A stretch of DNA of 58,376 bases from Gemmatimonadales bacterium. GTDB lineage: Bacteria > Krumholzibacteriota > Krumholzibacteriia > LZORAL124-64-63. The stretch is from the NCBI GenBank assembly GCA_019038745.1, contig JAHOYV010000008.1, positions 1 to 58,376 of the forward strand. The letters are read 5' to 3'. The position numbers and the translations under genes were made by a program. Under the pieces are notes generated by a model. It searched no databases. It had not been told where the DNA came from and saw only the letters and a program-made list of their open reading frames with translations. Of this stretch, positions 56,735 through 58,376 are shown in pieces (positions within the stretch are counted from its first letter, which is position 1; every line of letters starts with the position of its first letter).

Positions 56735-57013
56735 AAGAATGTCCCCTTGGTTTTCTTGATTTCGCTACGGGGCAAAGTGCCACATGCTCCCAACTAAAGC
56801 AAGGATTCCAAGGGCTTACCAAGGGCTTGATTGTTTTGCCGATGCGGTTGAGAATGAAAACTTCACCGGCCCGGTTGGGGCTTAAAAGGTCCTACATTGA
56901 GGTGAATTCTGTTCTTGGGAATGCTGAACAGGCCAGCGAAAAATCCTTCCCCCGGGGGAACACCGACGGGGGAAATGAGACCGCTTTCGACGGACAGTCC
57001 GGCAACGAACTAG
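56735..57013. other. Spacer between methyltransferase and chemoreceptor genes
   Basis: About 280 bp. No gene, strong hairpin or repeat recognised. Confidence 0.35.
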
Positions 57014-58357
57014 TCAGCCGATCATTTGCCTGAGATCCACTACCGCGGCTTTCATTTCATGGGCTTTATTGTCCAACAACCGTCCTGCACTGGCTGTCTC
57101 CTCTGCAATGGCGGCATTGTTTTGGGCGACCTGGTCGACTTGGCCGATGGCCTGGTTGATCTGGTCAATGCCCTTGGCCTGAATTGTGGTGGCATCGGAG
57201 ATTTCCTCCAGCAGGGCTGCCACTTCCCGGTCACTGTCGCTGACACCCACGAATACTGATTGGGTCGAACTGACGAGAGCGGAAGCATCATTGGTCTTGC
57301 TCACCGAATCTTCTATCATTTCGGAAGTACTGGTAGCAGCCGTGGCGCTGCGTTTGGCCAAATTTCCTACTTCCTCGGCCACAACCCCGAAGCCCTTGCC
57401 CGCATCTCCGGCCCTGGCGGCTTCGACAGCGGCGTTCAGAGCCAGCAAGTTGGTTTGGAAGGCGATCTCGTCGATTGTCTTGATGATATTCCGGGTTTCC
57501 GTGCTGGTTTTGGCAATAATCTGCATGCTTTCCGTCAAACTGGTCATGGATCCACCGGCCTGGTCCATTTTGATGGTCCCGTCTCTCATCCTGTCATTGG
57601 CATTGCTTGTCCGTCCGGCAGTGTCCCGGGTACGGGAGGCCAACTCCTCCAAGGCTGCTGATGATTCCTGCACACTGGCCGCCTGGGCCGATGACCCATC
57701 AGCTAAATTGTCCATGGCCTCGGCCACTTCCTTGACGGTCGCGACGATTTCGTCGGAGGAAACGCCCAGCAACTTCTGGAAGGACTGCAGGGGAAGGATG
57801 ATCTTGCGACGAACCATCAGCAAAAAGGAGAAATAGAGACCGATGATAAATGGAATGGCGATCAAAGAGGATCGCAGAACCATGTTCCGTAAGGGTGCTG
57901 CCAATGTTTCAGCCTCGAACTGGCTGGCCACAACGATCCAGTCCAGTGGGGCGTAATGCTGATATGCAGCCACCTTCCAAGTACCGGTCTTTGGTGACTT
58001 GTAACGATAATATCCTGTTTTTTCAGCAAGGAGCTTCTGGATGAATGGCTTCTTCTTCCAGTTTTCCCCCTGAACCTTTCGGTGGATTAACATATTTCCC
58101 TGACCGTCGACAACAAACAGGAACCCGGAACTCCCAAATTTGGAATGCTTGTTGATCGCTTCGGAAAGAATCTCCGGCGAGGGGTTTTCCTGCGCGGCAA
58201 TGAGATGGGTCGCTACATTCACGGCTTCGGTAAGACTGCGTTTGTTGGCGGCCTGCAGTTCCATCCTCATTGTCGTGTAGGATACCGCACTGAATACTCC
58301 AGCCACCGCAACAAGGGCAAAGAACAGAAAAACCGTTAATCGTTTGGTAATCGTCAT
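57014..58357 (-). CDS. Methyl-accepting chemotaxis protein with single Cache domain
   Basis: 447 aa; AGGAGTG before ATG 58357. TM1 about 6-27, a single-Cache periplasmic domain (about 30-155; [38 protein letters not shown]), TM2 about 162-183 and the signalling tip [24 protein letters not shown] is lacking or vestigial, as in the receptor at 8140. Tip sequences of the two are nearly the same, so they probably share one CheA/CheW. Complete within the window. Confidence 0.93.
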   Translation of the reverse strand: MTITKRLTVFLFFALVAVAGVFSAVSYTTMRMELQAANKRSLTEAVNVATHLIAAQENPSPEILSEAINKHSKFGSSGFLFVVDGQGNMLIHRKVQGENWKKKPFIQKLLAEKTGYYRYKSPKTGTWKVAAYQHYAPLDWIVVASQFEAETLAAPLRNMVLRSSLIAIPFIIGLYFSFLLMVRRKIILPLQSFQKLLGVSSDEIVATVKEVAEAMDNLADGSSAQAASVQESSAALEELASRTRDTAGRTSNANDRMRDGTIKMDQAGGSMTSLTESMQIIAKTSTETRNIIKTIDEIAFQTNLLALNAAVEAARAGDAGKGFGVVAEEVGNLAKRSATAATSTSEMIEDSVSKTNDASALVSSTQSVFVGVSDSDREVAALLEEISDATTIQAKGIDQINQAIGQVDQVAQNNAAIAEETASAGRLLDNKAHEMKAAVVDLRQMIG

Positions 58358-58376
58358 GGCGAGACACTCCTTTTTT

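Overview
The window reads as about 58 kb of a free-living, Gram-negative, respiring chromosome of moderately high G+C content. Outer-membrane proteins, lipoproteins, a quinol-type NO reductase, a monomeric isocitrate dehydrogenase, dCache chemoreceptors and a secreted protein ending in a FlgD/type-IX-secretion-like C-terminal domain all fit. The NPFNP...YNIRGEKVRTL...SGTYFARL style of that C-terminus, with six-bladed propeller and DUF4097-type exported proteins, points to the FCB superphylum (for example Krumholzibacteriota or Eisenbacteria-like lineages). This placement is inference; there is no rRNA or other phylogenetic marker. I saw no tRNA, insertion sequence, CRISPR array or phage gene.

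Layout. 0-3.4 kb: a hipBA toxin-antitoxin pair (minus) diverging from an arsR-arsM arsenic operon (plus). 3.6-6.4 kb: a quinol NO reductase and an Rrf2 Fe-S regulator (both minus) that share a candidate operator. 6.5-12.1 kb: a minus-strand group of porin, chemoreceptor and Cache lipoprotein, in which the lipoprotein looks like a free copy of the receptor's sensory module. 12.5-19 kb (plus): DksA, an EF-hand membrane protein, monomeric Icd and a hybrid histidine kinase. 19-22.4 kb (minus): a DUF4097 repeat protein, a beta-propeller protein and an alpha/beta hydrolase. 22.6-33.9 kb (plus): an apparently complete C5 heme operon hemC-D-B-L-E-N-H-Y-X-A with every junction overlapping or within 3 nt. 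33.9-35.8 kb: a visibly A+T-richer pair, a VTT membrane protein and a phospholipase-D-like enzyme. 35.9-45.4 kb: a SUMF1-like lipoprotein, an M14 carboxypeptidase, a small cNMP-fold protein, GpmI and a large secreted protein with a long leader. 45.5-53.2 kb (minus): a GT39-like membrane protein with TPRs and a pyruvate/2-oxoacid dehydrogenase operon (E1a-E1b-E2-E3) ending in a lipoate ligase. 53.5-58.4 kb: ferritin, a cyanophycin-synthetase-N-domain/receiver fusion with a 73-aa gene upstream, an FkbM methyltransferase and a second chemoreceptor.

Together, the heme operon would supply NO reductase and respiratory cytochromes, ferritin buffers iron, and the Rrf2 regulator probably senses NO or Fe-S status and controls the NO reductase. 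The dehydrogenase operon carries its own lipoylation enzyme. The least ordinary items are the CphA-N/receiver fusion, the porin-chemoreceptor-lipoprotein group, the one-operon heme pathway and the Rrf2 dyad that spans its own ribosome-binding site.
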